Assembly: GCA_024276825.1 (NCBI GenBank)
Contig: JAJRWI010000033.1
Location: 1 to 64,000 of the forward strand
Source of the DNA: an archaeon
GTDB taxonomy: Archaea > Asgardarchaeota > Thorarchaeia > Thorarchaeales > Thorarchaeaceae
DNA length: 64,000 nucleotides
Reading direction: 5' to 3'
The translations under genes and the position numbers were made by a program. Shown here one piece after another: positions 28,042-36,612 of this stretch (position 1 is its first letter; each line of letters starts with the position of its first letter). Below the pieces are notes generated by a model. It saw only the letters and a list, made by a program, of their open reading frames with translations. It searched no databases and was not told the origin of the DNA.

Positions 28042-28210
28042 GAACAACACAGGGGGAAGGAGGCCAGGTCCCTGTTCATGAGGACAAAGCCCCTGCGAAC
28101 ACCAATGTTGTGGTGGGTGGCAACACCTGCAGGGGAATGGCCGAACGCATGAGTCCTGTTCAGACGAGTTCACCATTGCGCGACAAGTCTGAACAAGATT
28201 AGGTTGTCAG
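28042..28210 (+). ncRNA. Solo TnpB guide-RNA scaffold-like element, copy 1
   Basis: About 165 nt, roughly 85% identical to 59143-59308 and clearly alignable with the 3' end of tnpB (46909-47070). Predicted pairing: ACAAC/GTTGT closing stem, GGCC/GGCC, CCCCTGC/GCAGGGG enclosing two hairpins (CACCA..TGGTG and GGTG-GCAA-CACC with a GNRA loop), then GTTCAGAC/GTCTGAAC. Differences among the three copies preserve pairing. No intact tnpB is attached. It could be an inactive relic or a retained trans-acting guide RNA. Confidence 0.65.
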
Positions 28211-28632
28211 GAGTTTTAGCTTGGATTCTTGTGCTATTGATGACAGCAACTACAGCTACAAGTAACAATCAGTGATTTTATTGATGAATTTCCGAAGGTC
28301 AGCAATTCTCATATCGGATGACAAGTAATATTGTTATCAATGACACTACCACTACAAAATTAGTCACATGTTACGTAGTGATCGAATCGGTACCAAAACT
28401 GCCCGATGACCTTCAGTTTCCAAATGACCTCCCCAATCTGCCAGTGGCGCATTCCGAGTATTATGCAAATGGCATAGAAATCGGTCAACGCCAGTACCTA
28501 CTGGAGTCTTATTTAACGTGCATAATAATTGCACCTCTACGGATTTATCAGACTGTTATGAGTTGCAACTTAGGAAGACTCCACATTATTTCCAAGAATT
28601 GAGTAGATTCATGCTTGATCAGTAATGCCGCA
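28211..28632. other. Gene-poor stretch after the remnant
   Basis: A short hydrophobic reading (SGVLAWILVLLMTATTATS) ends in a stop at about 28275. A 94-codon open frame (28318-28602) has no recognisable family, no clear ribosome-binding site and an unusual composition. Both look like decayed sequence rather than genes. Confidence 0.35.
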
Positions 28633-29748
28633 TCAGTCAATCCCGATGTGCTTTAAGGGTTTGTTCAATGTGAAGTCCTCATCAGCTCTCCATGATCGAG
28701 TTGCTTCGTCAAATGTTTCTGCCCAAAGGCCATATCGCTGGGAGTACTTGTAGTCAATGGTCAATAGTTCAAAACTCTCACATATCTTCCAGACTAGTGT
28801 GATCATCTCGGACATGTGTGCCGACGGCATCCTTGCAGACCACACGAACCCAGTGGAGATTTCTCTGATACTTGAGGCGAATGGAAAGTCGCCCTCTCCC
28901 AGTTTGGCTATGAGCCTCTGTGTGACTTCAGGAGGGGCCTTTGCGATTATCATCGAGGTGCTATAGACGTCGAAATGTGTCCAGTTAATGAATACCGTGT
29001 AGGTCTCAATTATCTCCTGAAGACGCTTCAACCTCTTCGAGAACATCTGAGGGACTCCGCGTTCATTCTTGTCAAGGCCAATTTTGTCCATTATCTCAGT
29101 GTTCTTGCGACGTGCATCCATTGTGATCTCTTCAAGGATCTTAGCATCAAGCCCGTCAATATCTATGACATCCTGAGGTTTATCATAAACAGTTTCACCA
29201 TTGAATCTGACATGGCTTGGAGGAGTATTCCACCATCTGTCCCAGTCGAAGTTCCATGTGAGCCTTTCAGAGTCCCAGGCCTCTGGTTTGGGGTGGGTAT
29301 AGGTGGAGCAATAGCCAGGCAGAAGTGTGGGCAGTTCCCTCACACGTTCGACTAGTCCGTGTTCTTTAAGTTTCTTAAAGGCCCGCTCAAGATGTTTCTG
29401 TGTTTCGGGGGGCTGTCTGAACTGAAGAAGTAGTCCGTGCGTACTGCCCCCATATACTCTAGCCCTGTAGAGTGTGTAAGGATGTTCCTCACAGAATTGC
29501 TCTATTCTGACAAGGTCGTCATGGGACCCTGTTTCGACTAGAAAGTCATAGACCTGCAGGCCCAGTCTGATGGGATTGAGTATTGCTTGCACCCCGACAT
29601 AGACCCGCTCTTTCTTCAGGCTGTCTAGCCATGCCTTTGCAGTAGGGGGTGATACTCCAATCTCTTCTGCCAGTCTGGCAGCTGGGGCCATAGGCATCTC
29701 TTGAAGCTTGAATAAGAGATGGAATTTCTGTCTGTTCACTCGATGCAT
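28633..29748 (-). CDS. Duplicated Lrp/AsnC-like transcription regulator
   Basis: Two winged-helix units lie in tandem. The first is residues 1-60 (HLLFKLQEMPMAPAARLAEE, then GVSPPTAKAWLDSLKKE). The second is around residue 210 (DGLDAKILEEITMDARRKNT, then RLKRLQEI). Each is followed by an RAM-like alpha/beta region. The long form with two HTH units is frequent in Asgard and other archaea; the ligand is unknown. Start ATG 29748 is chosen because longer forms would overlap the upstream secreted-protein gene, which ends at 29759. Confidence 0.65.
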   Translation of the reverse strand: MHRVNRQKFHLLFKLQEMPMAPAARLAEEIGVSPPTAKAWLDSLKKERVYVGVQAILNPIRLGLQVYDFLVETGSHDDLVRIEQFCEEHPYTLYRARVYGGSTHGLLLQFRQPPETQKHLERAFKKLKEHGLVERVRELPTLLPGYCSTYTHPKPEAWDSERLTWNFDWDRWWNTPPSHVRFNGETVYDKPQDVIDIDGLDAKILEEITMDARRKNTEIMDKIGLDKNERGVPQMFSKRLKRLQEIIETYTVFINWTHFDVYSTSMIIAKAPPEVTQRLIAKLGEGDFPFASSIREISTGFVWSARMPSAHMSEMITLVWKICESFELLTIDYKYSQRYGLWAETFDEATRSWRADEDFTLNKPLKHIGID

Positions 29749-29758
29749 ACCCTCTGTT

Positions 29759-30229
29759 TTAGAAGTAGGCCACAATATCTGGAAGACCCGGCCCTGCTCC
29801 TGTGGGAGGGTCGAATTCCAGATAATCAGTCGTGTATAGTTTTCCAGTGCCAGATCCATAGAGAAATGCAACCATACTGACAGTGTATATTCCACTCTCA
29901 GTTGCCATATTAATGCAATCAAGGTTCAGGGCAGATGTAGGGCACCCATAGATTATCACCTTGAAGGAGTATCCGTTACCCGAGGGTAGCACGAGGTCAA
30001 AATACAGTTCTATCCGTGATGGCTGGATATCATCAAGCTGAAACGCGACAAGAATCTTGATGTCGTCCTCAATCTGATCAGAGTCAAGATCCCCATAGTA
30101 TGCATCTTGTATTGCTATAGACCCAAGTACCAAGGACCTTGTCTGTGCTCTCACTGTGGGAATGGCCATGATACCAACCAAGATGACACAGAGAAGCATC
30201 AACAATCCGCGTGTTCTTACATATCTCAT
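29759..30229 (-). CDS. Small secreted protein with possible Ca-binding loop
   Basis: Starting at ATG 30229 the protein opens with MRYVRTRGLLMLLCVILVGIM, a signal peptide, and an Ala-Gln cleavage region (VRAQ). The mature part is about 130 residues, beta-rich, and has YGDLDSDQIEDDIK, which resembles a dockerin or EF-hand calcium loop. No known family. It is divergent from the secreted caspase-like gene and 10 bp upstream of the regulator gene. ACTTATAAGTG at about 30258-30268 is a likely TATA box for it. Confidence 0.55.
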   Translation of the reverse strand: MRYVRTRGLLMLLCVILVGIMAIPTVRAQTRSLVLGSIAIQDAYYGDLDSDQIEDDIKILVAFQLDDIQPSRIELYFDLVLPSGNGYSFKVIIYGCPTSALNLDCINMATESGIYTVSMVAFLYGSGTGKLYTTDYLEFDPPTGAGPGLPDIVAYF

Positions 30230-30349
30230 TGGTTCATCGCACATTAGGATTACAAAGCCACTTATAAGTGTGGTTTTGCGGATAATTTTAAGAATATTTA
30301 TAAAGCAGTTTTTGTTTATCGCACATACCATTTCGTTGAGGTATCAACC

Positions 30350-31459
30350 TTGAATAAGAAGCCATTTTTCGGTGCGCTCCTGTTATTCCTATTTGGACTA
30401 ACAGTACTGGTTATGCCCACACCCGTCATGGCCAGCCCGGATGGTGCAACAGCCCGTCCAGGAGGCTATGGAGGGAGATGGCGCAATACTGCACCCACAG
30501 TCACAATCGAATCTCCAGAAAACTTGGCCACTGTTGTTGGGACAATCACGATTCAGGCAACTGCTACTGATGCTCAGGATGGTACGCTCACACCTACAAT
30601 CTATATTGATGGTGTTGCTGTAGCAGTGGCAAACTCGTATACTTGGGACACAACAACAGTGGACGATGGATCCCACACAATCGAGGCAAAGGCCACTGAC
30701 AGTGGTGGTCTCACAGGTTCTGATCTTGTCACCGTCACAGTGGACAATGTGGAAGATCCGCCACCCCCACCCCCACCACCAGGCCAGAACAAGTATGCTG
30801 TCATAGTCGGTATCTCCGATTATGCCGCAGTCAACGACTTGACATATTGCGATGAGGACGCTACTGACTGGTACAATTACCTGTCTGGTCTTGGATACAC
30901 AATCAAGCTGTTCGGAGACGGCACAAACTATTACCCACAGTGGGATGGCTATGCGACTGAGTATAACATCAAGACTGCACTTGCAGACTTCATTGCCCAG
31001 GCTGATGAGGATGATATAATCGTCTTTGCCAGTTCAGGGCATGGTACAACATATTCTGGCGGAGAAACCATATGTTGCTGGGACTATGGTGTGGGAGAGA
31101 ATGGCGAGGATGGCTCCTTTACTGATGTGGAGATGGCAAGCGTCTTTGCACCTGCTGTTTGTGAGGTGTTTATCTTCCTCGATCACTGCTACTCAGGCGG
31201 TATGAATGAGGTCATGTCAAACTCTAACGCTGGTAAGTTTTACATGACAACGACCTGCACTGACTCGGGCTATGGGTATGATGTTCCAGAGTACTCCAAT
31301 GGAGCATGGACATACTGGTTCCTTGAGGCCGGGCTTGTTGGTCAAGGCTTCACAAACATGGAGGACTGCTTTAGCTGGGCACTCTCAAACTACCCATATG
31401 GCGGTGCTGACACCCCACAGGAGTTTGATGGTGATCTTACAACCTTCTTCACTCTTTAG
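30350..31459 (+). CDS. Secreted caspase-like (C14) peptidase with Ig-like domain
   Basis: Signal peptide (residues about 5-28: FFGALLLFLFGLTVLVMPTPVMA). Then an Ig-like domain (TVTIESPENLATVVGTI to VTVTVDNVED), a Pro-rich linker with eight consecutive Pro, and a caspase-like p20 fold starting KYAVIVGISDYA. The catalytic His lies in FASSGHGTTY and the catalytic Cys in IFLDHCYSGG (caspase DxCxSG). Metacaspase/orthocaspase-type proteases cut after basic or acidic residues; the preference here is unknown. It would act outside the cell. TATA-like AATATTTATAAAG lies about 50 bp upstream of TTG 30350, the likely start. Confidence 0.85.
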   Translation: MNKKPFFGALLLFLFGLTVLVMPTPVMASPDGATARPGGYGGRWRNTAPTVTIESPENLATVVGTITIQATATDAQDGTLTPTIYIDGVAVAVANSYTWDTTTVDDGSHTIEAKATDSGGLTGSDLVTVTVDNVEDPPPPPPPPGQNKYAVIVGISDYAAVNDLTYCDEDATDWYNYLSGLGYTIKLFGDGTNYYPQWDGYATEYNIKTALADFIAQADEDDIIVFASSGHGTTYSGGETICCWDYGVGENGEDGSFTDVEMASVFAPAVCEVFIFLDHCYSGGMNEVMSNSNAGKFYMTTTCTDSGYGYDVPEYSNGAWTYWFLEAGLVGQGFTNMEDCFSWALSNYPYGGADTPQEFDGDLTTFFTL

Positions 31460-31479
31460 GAGCAAGTCTATTTGAAGGC

Positions 31480-31514
31480 GGGCAATCTGCTTGCCCCCTT
31501 CCCCCCTCTTTTTT
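31480..31514 (+). terminator. Hairpin plus T-run terminator after the caspase-like gene
   Basis: GGGCAA (31480-31485), loop TCTGC and TTGCCC (31491-31496) are followed by C-rich sequence and TTTTTT (31509-31514). Confidence 0.65.
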
Positions 31515-31665
31515 GATGAGTGCAATCATTTGGTCATCCAAGTAATAAGATTCAGTTTATAATGGGAATTTCTATTCTTTACATTTCAAAATTCAATCGA
31601 AACGTTATTGACTCACCTAGTTCATTGAATATTACACATGATGATAATTTATGGAGATGATATAA

Positions 31666-32853
31666 GTGTCAGAAAAGATGATACAAGGACTTCGGCAGGA
31701 TGATGGGCCGTGGTTACTTCTGCATATTCTACTACCAATGTTTATGACTCTCTTTTTCTTTGAGAGTCTACGGGTCTTCATCGGACTGATCTACTTTGTC
31801 AATTTGGGAGCAATGACTATTGGTGTGTCTGTGCTTTACATTTTCCTGCTGCTGTCGCCAATTGTGGTTCTGTTCATCAAGAAAATTGGTGCATACAGAA
31901 TAGTAATCTTTAGTGCTGTTGGAATTGTGATCTTTCGTTTGTTGATGGCATTGTTGAGTTGGAACATGTCACTAATGCTTATTACATCAGGCATTGCAAC
32001 AATGTTGTATGGCATATTTGTCGCATCCATCATAATCACACCCCTTCAGAATACCCCGGAACGACTTCCTGGGAGGACAGGGTCCATTTCCATATCTTTT
32101 GCTCTCGCACTTGCCATGGACATCATGTTTCGAGCGATAGGTGGTACATGGGACATCACAATCGGCAGTTATTCCATTGCCATCGTGATCCCACTCACCA
32201 TTATCACATTCATCATCATCTGGTTGATTGGCCCTGTCTGTGGGGCAGTTATTCAGAACAGTTCTAGCACGCCAAAGGCGAAGAAGAGCCGGCTTGTTCG
32301 CATGTTTATGGGAGCGGGATTTGGTGGAGGACTGTTCATGATCTACACATTATTGGGATTTCCGAATGTCGTTGCTAGGTGGACCAACACAAGCTATGAG
32401 TTTAATACAGTGTCTGTCGTAATTGCATTGCTGCTCTATGCAATACTGGTCCAGATACCAAAGGCCAATAATCTAGTGTTCAGGAGGGAGATCATCCTTG
32501 TGTTGAATCTGCTATTAATCGTGGCAGTGATGGACATCATTTACATTCACAGTGTGATTGTGTCAGTGTTTACAGGAATTGCAGTGTTTGCCATGATGGC
32601 TGACCTGAGTGTTTTGTGGGGTATTGTCGTCAGCAGGGGCGGTGATATTGTTGATAGCGGACTGTTCCATTTCTTCGGAATGTTCCTATTCATGTTTCTG
32701 ATCCTGTTCTTCGCTCTGTCCTTTGTAGCGGGGATGATTCTGCCAGCACTGGAGGGAATGATACCGTATCTTTTGATGCTTGCAACTTTTCTGGTGTTCA
32801 TTGTCAGTGTTGGAGTATCGGTTTCTGGATTCGTAAGGGAGGTGGAAGAGTAA
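31666..32853 (+). CDS. Multi-pass membrane protein, CWH43/PGAP2IP membrane-part candidate
   Basis: About twelve hydrophobic helices in 395 residues with short loops and one basic cytoplasmic loop near the middle (SSTPKAKKSRLVR). No MFS or transporter signature is clear. Its stop overlaps the start of the next gene (TAATG), whose product matches the phosphatase half of eukaryotic CWH43/PGAP2IP. That protein has a many-helix membrane region followed by the same phosphatase. On that basis this gene may be the membrane half, encoded separately. This link rests on gene order and topology, not on visible sequence identity. Confidence 0.55.
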   Translation: MSEKMIQGLRQDDGPWLLLHILLPMFMTLFFFESLRVFIGLIYFVNLGAMTIGVSVLYIFLLLSPIVVLFIKKIGAYRIVIFSAVGIVIFRLLMALLSWNMSLMLITSGIATMLYGIFVASIIITPLQNTPERLPGRTGSISISFALALAMDIMFRAIGGTWDITIGSYSIAIVIPLTIITFIIIWLIGPVCGAVIQNSSSTPKAKKSRLVRMFMGAGFGGGLFMIYTLLGFPNVVARWTNTSYEFNTVSVVIALLLYAILVQIPKANNLVFRREIILVLNLLLIVAVMDIIYIHSVIVSVFTGIAVFAMMADLSVLWGIVVSRGGDIVDSGLFHFFGMFLFMFLILFFALSFVAGMILPALEGMIPYLLMLATFLVFIVSVGVSVSGFVREVEE

Positions 32854-33701
32854 TGATGACAAGAAATCTCAAGTTTACAATAGTGATATCTGCAATACTG
32901 TTCATCGGGACAATGGCAGGCCTGCTCATCACATTGACACCTGCGCCTGACACCGAACCAACAACAACACTCACTCTTATGACCTATAACATCTATCAGG
33001 GTTACACGCCAGATGGAGGAGTCAATCTCGAAGTGATTCGCGACACAATTAGAGATGCAAGCCCCGACATTGTAGGGCTTCAAGAGTCAGACATGAACAG
33101 AATAAGTTCAATGAATATAGACTCGATCCGATGGTTGGCCACTCAGTTGAACATGTATAGTTATTTTGGACCACCAACAAGTGAACAGATAATAGGTGTC
33201 GCACTACTCTCCAAATATCCAATCATCAGTAGTGCATATCATCTTCTGACCTCTGAGGAACTCCCAAGGGTCCTCATTGAGGCTACTATTCAAGTGGGCT
33301 CTGAGCAGGTGAGTGTCTTTGTGGTCCATTTGGGACTGTCATATGAAGACAGAACCACTCAAGCTGCAGAGGCCATGCAATATGTCGATGCTGCCATGGC
33401 GCCAAAGATTCTCATGGGCGACTTTAACACTTTGCCCACGGGTGAACCAGAACCAGGCTCGGATGATCCACGGGTGGACACAATTTATACTGACATATCT
33501 GCACATCTCAATGACACTTGGACTGCAGCAGGGCATCCGCAGAATTCTAATGATGGTTTCACTTGGCCAAGCTATGGCCCATACGAGAGGATAGACTATA
33601 TCTGGGTGAGCCCCGATTTCACTGTCAGCTCTTGTACTGTGATAAGCAGTGCAACAGGTAGTGATCATTTGCCTGTAGTGGCAACAGTTCAGATGCCATG
33701 A
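32853..33701 (+). CDS. Endonuclease/exonuclease/phosphatase protein, CWH43 C-terminal type
   Basis: One N-terminal anchor helix, then an EEP fold. The key blocks are LMTYNIYQGYTPDG, SPDIVGLQESD, a YSYFGPPT segment, GVALLSKYPI, LMGDFNT and GSDHLPV. The YNIxQGY and YxYFGPxT..GVALLSKYPI segments are those of CWH43/PGAP2IP, which remodel the lipid part of GPI anchors. Metal-binding Asn, Glu, Asp and the final Asp-His are present, so it should hydrolyse phosphodiesters. The anchor and lack of nuclease context fit a lipid or glycolipid substrate outside the membrane. Overlaps the upstream membrane gene by 1 bp. Confidence 0.8.
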   Translation: MMTRNLKFTIVISAILFIGTMAGLLITLTPAPDTEPTTTLTLMTYNIYQGYTPDGGVNLEVIRDTIRDASPDIVGLQESDMNRISSMNIDSIRWLATQLNMYSYFGPPTSEQIIGVALLSKYPIISSAYHLLTSEELPRVLIEATIQVGSEQVSVFVVHLGLSYEDRTTQAAEAMQYVDAAMAPKILMGDFNTLPTGEPEPGSDDPRVDTIYTDISAHLNDTWTAAGHPQNSNDGFTWPSYGPYERIDYIWVSPDFTVSSCTVISSATGSDHLPVVATVQMP

Positions 33702-33770
33702 TGGAAAATAGATAATAATGAGAGATCTACTGATAGGACCACATTGGTTAATCAGTATGATCTTCTTTTT

Positions 33771-34052
33771 CTATTCTATAATCTGACCATCGCGATCTAT
33801 TGTGAGTTCGTCCAATCGGAGCAGTAGCCGGTCTGGCACAAGTCGTAAAGCATTGATAAAATTGTGCCAGTTTTTCACAGTGCCCGCATCATCGCTAGTA
33901 ATTGCATCTAGAAGGTCTGAGATTCTCCCAGTTTCCGATCCAGTCAAAGGATGGACAAATTGGATTTCATAGTCCCCATCAGGATCATAGATTATGCAAT
34001 TCACAAAGAGTGAGGAGTCTTCAGAATACCGGATAACTACTCGTTTCATCAT
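33771..34052 (-). CDS. Conserved-looking hypothetical protein
   Basis: A 93-residue soluble protein, beta-rich at the N-terminus (KRVVIRYSEDSSLFVNCIIY) with acidic segments and a C-terminal helix (LRLVPDRLLLRLDELTI). No family recognised. It sits 23 bp downstream of the tRNase Z stop, so both could share a transcript. Confidence 0.5.
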   Translation of the reverse strand: MMKRVVIRYSEDSSLFVNCIIYDPDGDYEIQFVHPLTGSETGRISDLLDAITSDDAGTVKNWHNFINALRLVPDRLLLRLDELTIDRDGQIIE

Positions 34053-34075
34053 CGCTAGCCACTATTGAACATTAA

Positions 34076-35047
34076 TCAGGCAATATTATCACATGCAGAC
34101 ATATTACTTGTGTTACTTCTTTTGACCACACCTTCTTTGTCAATCTCAAGTCGCATGAGATCATGAGCCAAGATGGAGTTCTTGAATATGTGCTGAGCCT
34201 CTTTAAGTATCTCAAGACCATTGCCATAACGTGGACTGTAATGGGTCAGTGCCAGGTATTTCACACCTGCGTCCCTTGCAAGTTCAGCAGCTTGTGCTGC
34301 AGTCATGTGCCCACGTTCCTCTGCCAGTTCTGCATGGCTGGTGCAATACATTGCTTCGGAAATCAATAGGGTGGCATTTTGGGATACTTGCCTGAGAGTT
34401 TCACAGGGTCTAGTATCACCAGTGTACACTATCTTTATCGGAGGAGGAGGTGTGTCCGTGACCTCTTCAGGTCTGATTGTCCGCCCGTCATCTAGCTTTA
34501 CTGACTTCCCTAAGGCAAGGTCTTTCCACAGAGGGCCTTTGGGGACTCCAAGTTCACTTGCAAGCTGAGGGATAAAATGACCTCTAGGTCTTTGATAGAG
34601 AATCTCATAACCTAGGGCATACCCCCTGTGATTGACCTCGAAAGCGGAGACCTTTATATCGTCAATCTCGATGATTGGTCCCGCTTCAATGGCATAGACT
34701 GTGGTTTCGAAAGTGGTGCCAAGGTGAATTGTATCTTGATTGATTCTAACATATTCTATCAGTTCCTTCGGGCCAAAGATCTGGAGGGGTCTGATTCTGC
34801 CTAATAGAGAGAACCGCAATAAAAGACCAGGTAGTCCAAGAATATGGTCAGCATGCATGTGTGATATGAATATGACCATGTGTTTGTTGTTCCCCAATCG
34901 GGCACGTTCAAATTGACGTTGCACATCTTCCCCGGCATCAAACAGTAGATTCCATCCTTGATACCTGATTGCAACAGCGGGGTGATTACGGTTCTCAGTG
35001 GGAATACTCCCGCCACTTCCAAGGAACACAACCTCAAGACGTGCCAT
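34076..35047 (-). CDS. rnz: tRNase Z (ribonuclease Z)
   Basis: Zinc endonuclease that trims the 3' trailer of tRNA precursors. The metallo-beta-lactamase signature ISHMHADHILGLPG, an upstream FLGSGGSIPT, VNHRGYALGYEI and YTGDTRPC are all present, as is the later His region LALTHYSPRYG. Length is normal for archaeal tRNase Z. Start ATG 35047 (MARLEVVFLG) is supported by AGAGG 8-12 bp upstream; the longer form from 35080 adds non-conserved residues. The neighbour upstream is a transcription regulator on the same strand. Confidence 0.9.
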   Translation of the reverse strand: MARLEVVFLGSGGSIPTENRNHPAVAIRYQGWNLLFDAGEDVQRQFERARLGNNKHMVIFISHMHADHILGLPGLLLRFSLLGRIRPLQIFGPKELIEYVRINQDTIHLGTTFETTVYAIEAGPIIEIDDIKVSAFEVNHRGYALGYEILYQRPRGHFIPQLASELGVPKGPLWKDLALGKSVKLDDGRTIRPEEVTDTPPPPIKIVYTGDTRPCETLRQVSQNATLLISEAMYCTSHAELAEERGHMTAAQAAELARDAGVKYLALTHYSPRYGNGLEILKEAQHIFKNSILAHDLMRLEIDKEGVVKRSNTSNMSACDNIA

Positions 35048-35102
35048 TATGATGCCTCTTGTTTCACACTGCGTTTGCATCTCATAACGATTATGATTGA
35101 AC

Positions 35103-36473
35103 TCAGGCCAAGTCGATAGACAGACAATTGTTATGGATTACTTCTTTTCGTACCGTCGAGTATGTCCGAACATCAAAAAAGGAGGAGTCGCACTTCCAGT
35201 TCATTGATTGTAAATCAAATATCTTTATGACATCAAGAGGGCGCTTCTCGCCAGCTGTGATCACATGGGTTTCAAGATTGTCCACCATACTACGTTCTTC
35301 CTCCAAGATTGAAACTATCTGCTTTGCTTGACCCATGGGAGTGCTGGACAGTATTATCACCTTTTTAATGGATGGCCGGTCGATGTTCTCTAACAGGGAG
35401 AAGAATGAGAAGGGCAATTTGCTCATTGCAATATGTAGCATTGCAGCTGTGGAGGAGTCAGCCACTGAAACCACGCCCTCTGTAAGAGCAGGAATCTTGA
35501 CTATTATGCGAGGCAAGACAGCCCGTTCGTTGATTATCTCACTCCGCTTACGGAATACAATGCTCCTTGATAGCTTTGTTGCTATTGAGACGTCTTGAAC
35601 CTTTGAGTCATAGTCTTTTAGCAGATGCTTCATTACCAATAGCTTGGATTTTCCGAGTCTGCTTATTGGTGCATTGAGGGTGGTTCTTTTGGTTTCACCA
35701 ACCACTAATTCATCTACATGCTTTCTCAGCAAAAGTCGGAAGTGAAGAAGGTCTATTCGCCATTGGTTTGACTTTCGATCATAATAGGAGTCATTGAAAC
35801 TTGTCGTGCCTGGTGATAACCACCATGCGCTGACATTGTCGCTGCTATTTCGTAAATCAACAACCAGCTTTCTAAAACCTTTGGAGAATGCAGCAGGGAT
35901 CAACAAAGTCTGATAGACCATGGCGCGCTCTGCGTCAGCAAATATTGTAGAAGTGACATACGGTCCTGAGAGAATGAATAAGGGATTTGAGAGGATTAGC
36001 AAGATGCGCTCAAAGGCCAACTGATTGGCATTGATGATACCGACTCGACGTAGTATTCCAGATGATGCAAGCCGTATCCAGGCCCGTCTAGCCTTGGAAT
36101 ATTTAATTCCCGTCAATGCTTCAAGTTCAGACAGTCTTACTTCTGGATTGCCAAAGACGGCCTTCAAGATGACAATCTCGGATTCCTTGAGTTTTGAGAT
36201 GTTGGCATGATATAATTCATCAATGAGGGATAAGATGTCTCGAGATGTTATAACCTCCACATCACCTAGAGCATGTACAGACTCAAGGCGTTTTTTGAGG
36301 TCAGAACATAGACTTCCCCGATAACTGGAAACAATTGCATGGATACGTTTTAGGTCAGAAGTCATCTGAAACTGATCGTGATGCTCGTAGCTCTCTAGAT
36401 GGCATAACACCTTGAGAACAGTTCGTGCATCAGGGCTCAGTCTTTGTTTATAGGTGCCCTGTCCTTGCGTCAT
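35103..36473 (-). CDS. Large HTH-containing regulator-like protein
   Basis: Starts most plausibly at ATG 36473 (MTQGQGTYKQRLSPD). A winged-helix unit lies at about residues 120-175 (LKESEIVILKAVFGNPEVRL, ALTGIKYSKARRAWIRLASS), with a second possible one around 300 (KSKLLVMKHLLKDYDSKVQD). The central part is predicted alpha/beta without a recognised family. Layout resembles the duplicated Lrp-like regulator at 28.6 kb and other long archaeal regulators, but sequence similarity by eye is weak. Likely DNA-binding; ligand unknown. Confidence 0.5.
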   Translation of the reverse strand: MTQGQGTYKQRLSPDARTVLKVLCHLESYEHHDQFQMTSDLKRIHAIVSSYRGSLCSDLKKRLESVHALGDVEVITSRDILSLIDELYHANISKLKESEIVILKAVFGNPEVRLSELEALTGIKYSKARRAWIRLASSGILRRVGIINANQLAFERILLILSNPLFILSGPYVTSTIFADAERAMVYQTLLIPAAFSKGFRKLVVDLRNSSDNVSAWWLSPGTTSFNDSYYDRKSNQWRIDLLHFRLLLRKHVDELVVGETKRTTLNAPISRLGKSKLLVMKHLLKDYDSKVQDVSIATKLSRSIVFRKRSEIINERAVLPRIIVKIPALTEGVVSVADSSTAAMLHIAMSKLPFSFFSLLENIDRPSIKKVIILSSTPMGQAKQIVSILEEERSMVDNLETHVITAGEKRPLDVIKIFDLQSMNWKCDSSFFDVRTYSTVRKEVIHNNCLSIDLA

Positions 36474-36612
36474 CAATACATCATTAGATTCGGACTGATC
36501 CAGCACAAAGACAACCCCTATCAACAATTCTGTTTGTACTACGAGCAAGGGCACCAATTAACCGTGCCTAGACCTCTAACCTTGAACATAATTGAAACGA
36601 TTTAAGCACATA

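Noticed and set aside
27976..28060. MerR/IS607 TnpA-like helix-turn-helix (MAENLGVFTSTLRRWE) before solo RNA element 1
   Set aside because: The same stretch aligns better with the resident TnpB tail (AVENLT..DVSTS..KKEARSM), in sequence and in position relative to the RNA element, so it is tail debris and not a recombinase.
27979..28176. Minus-strand open frame (starts MVNSSEQDSCVRPF) with a relative at 58948-59334
   Set aside because: Similarity is explained by the structured RNA element on the opposite strand. Changes preserve base pairing, not this protein frame.
28318..28602. 94-codon plus-strand open frame
   Set aside because: No ribosome-binding site, no family, in a decayed area; not supported as a gene.
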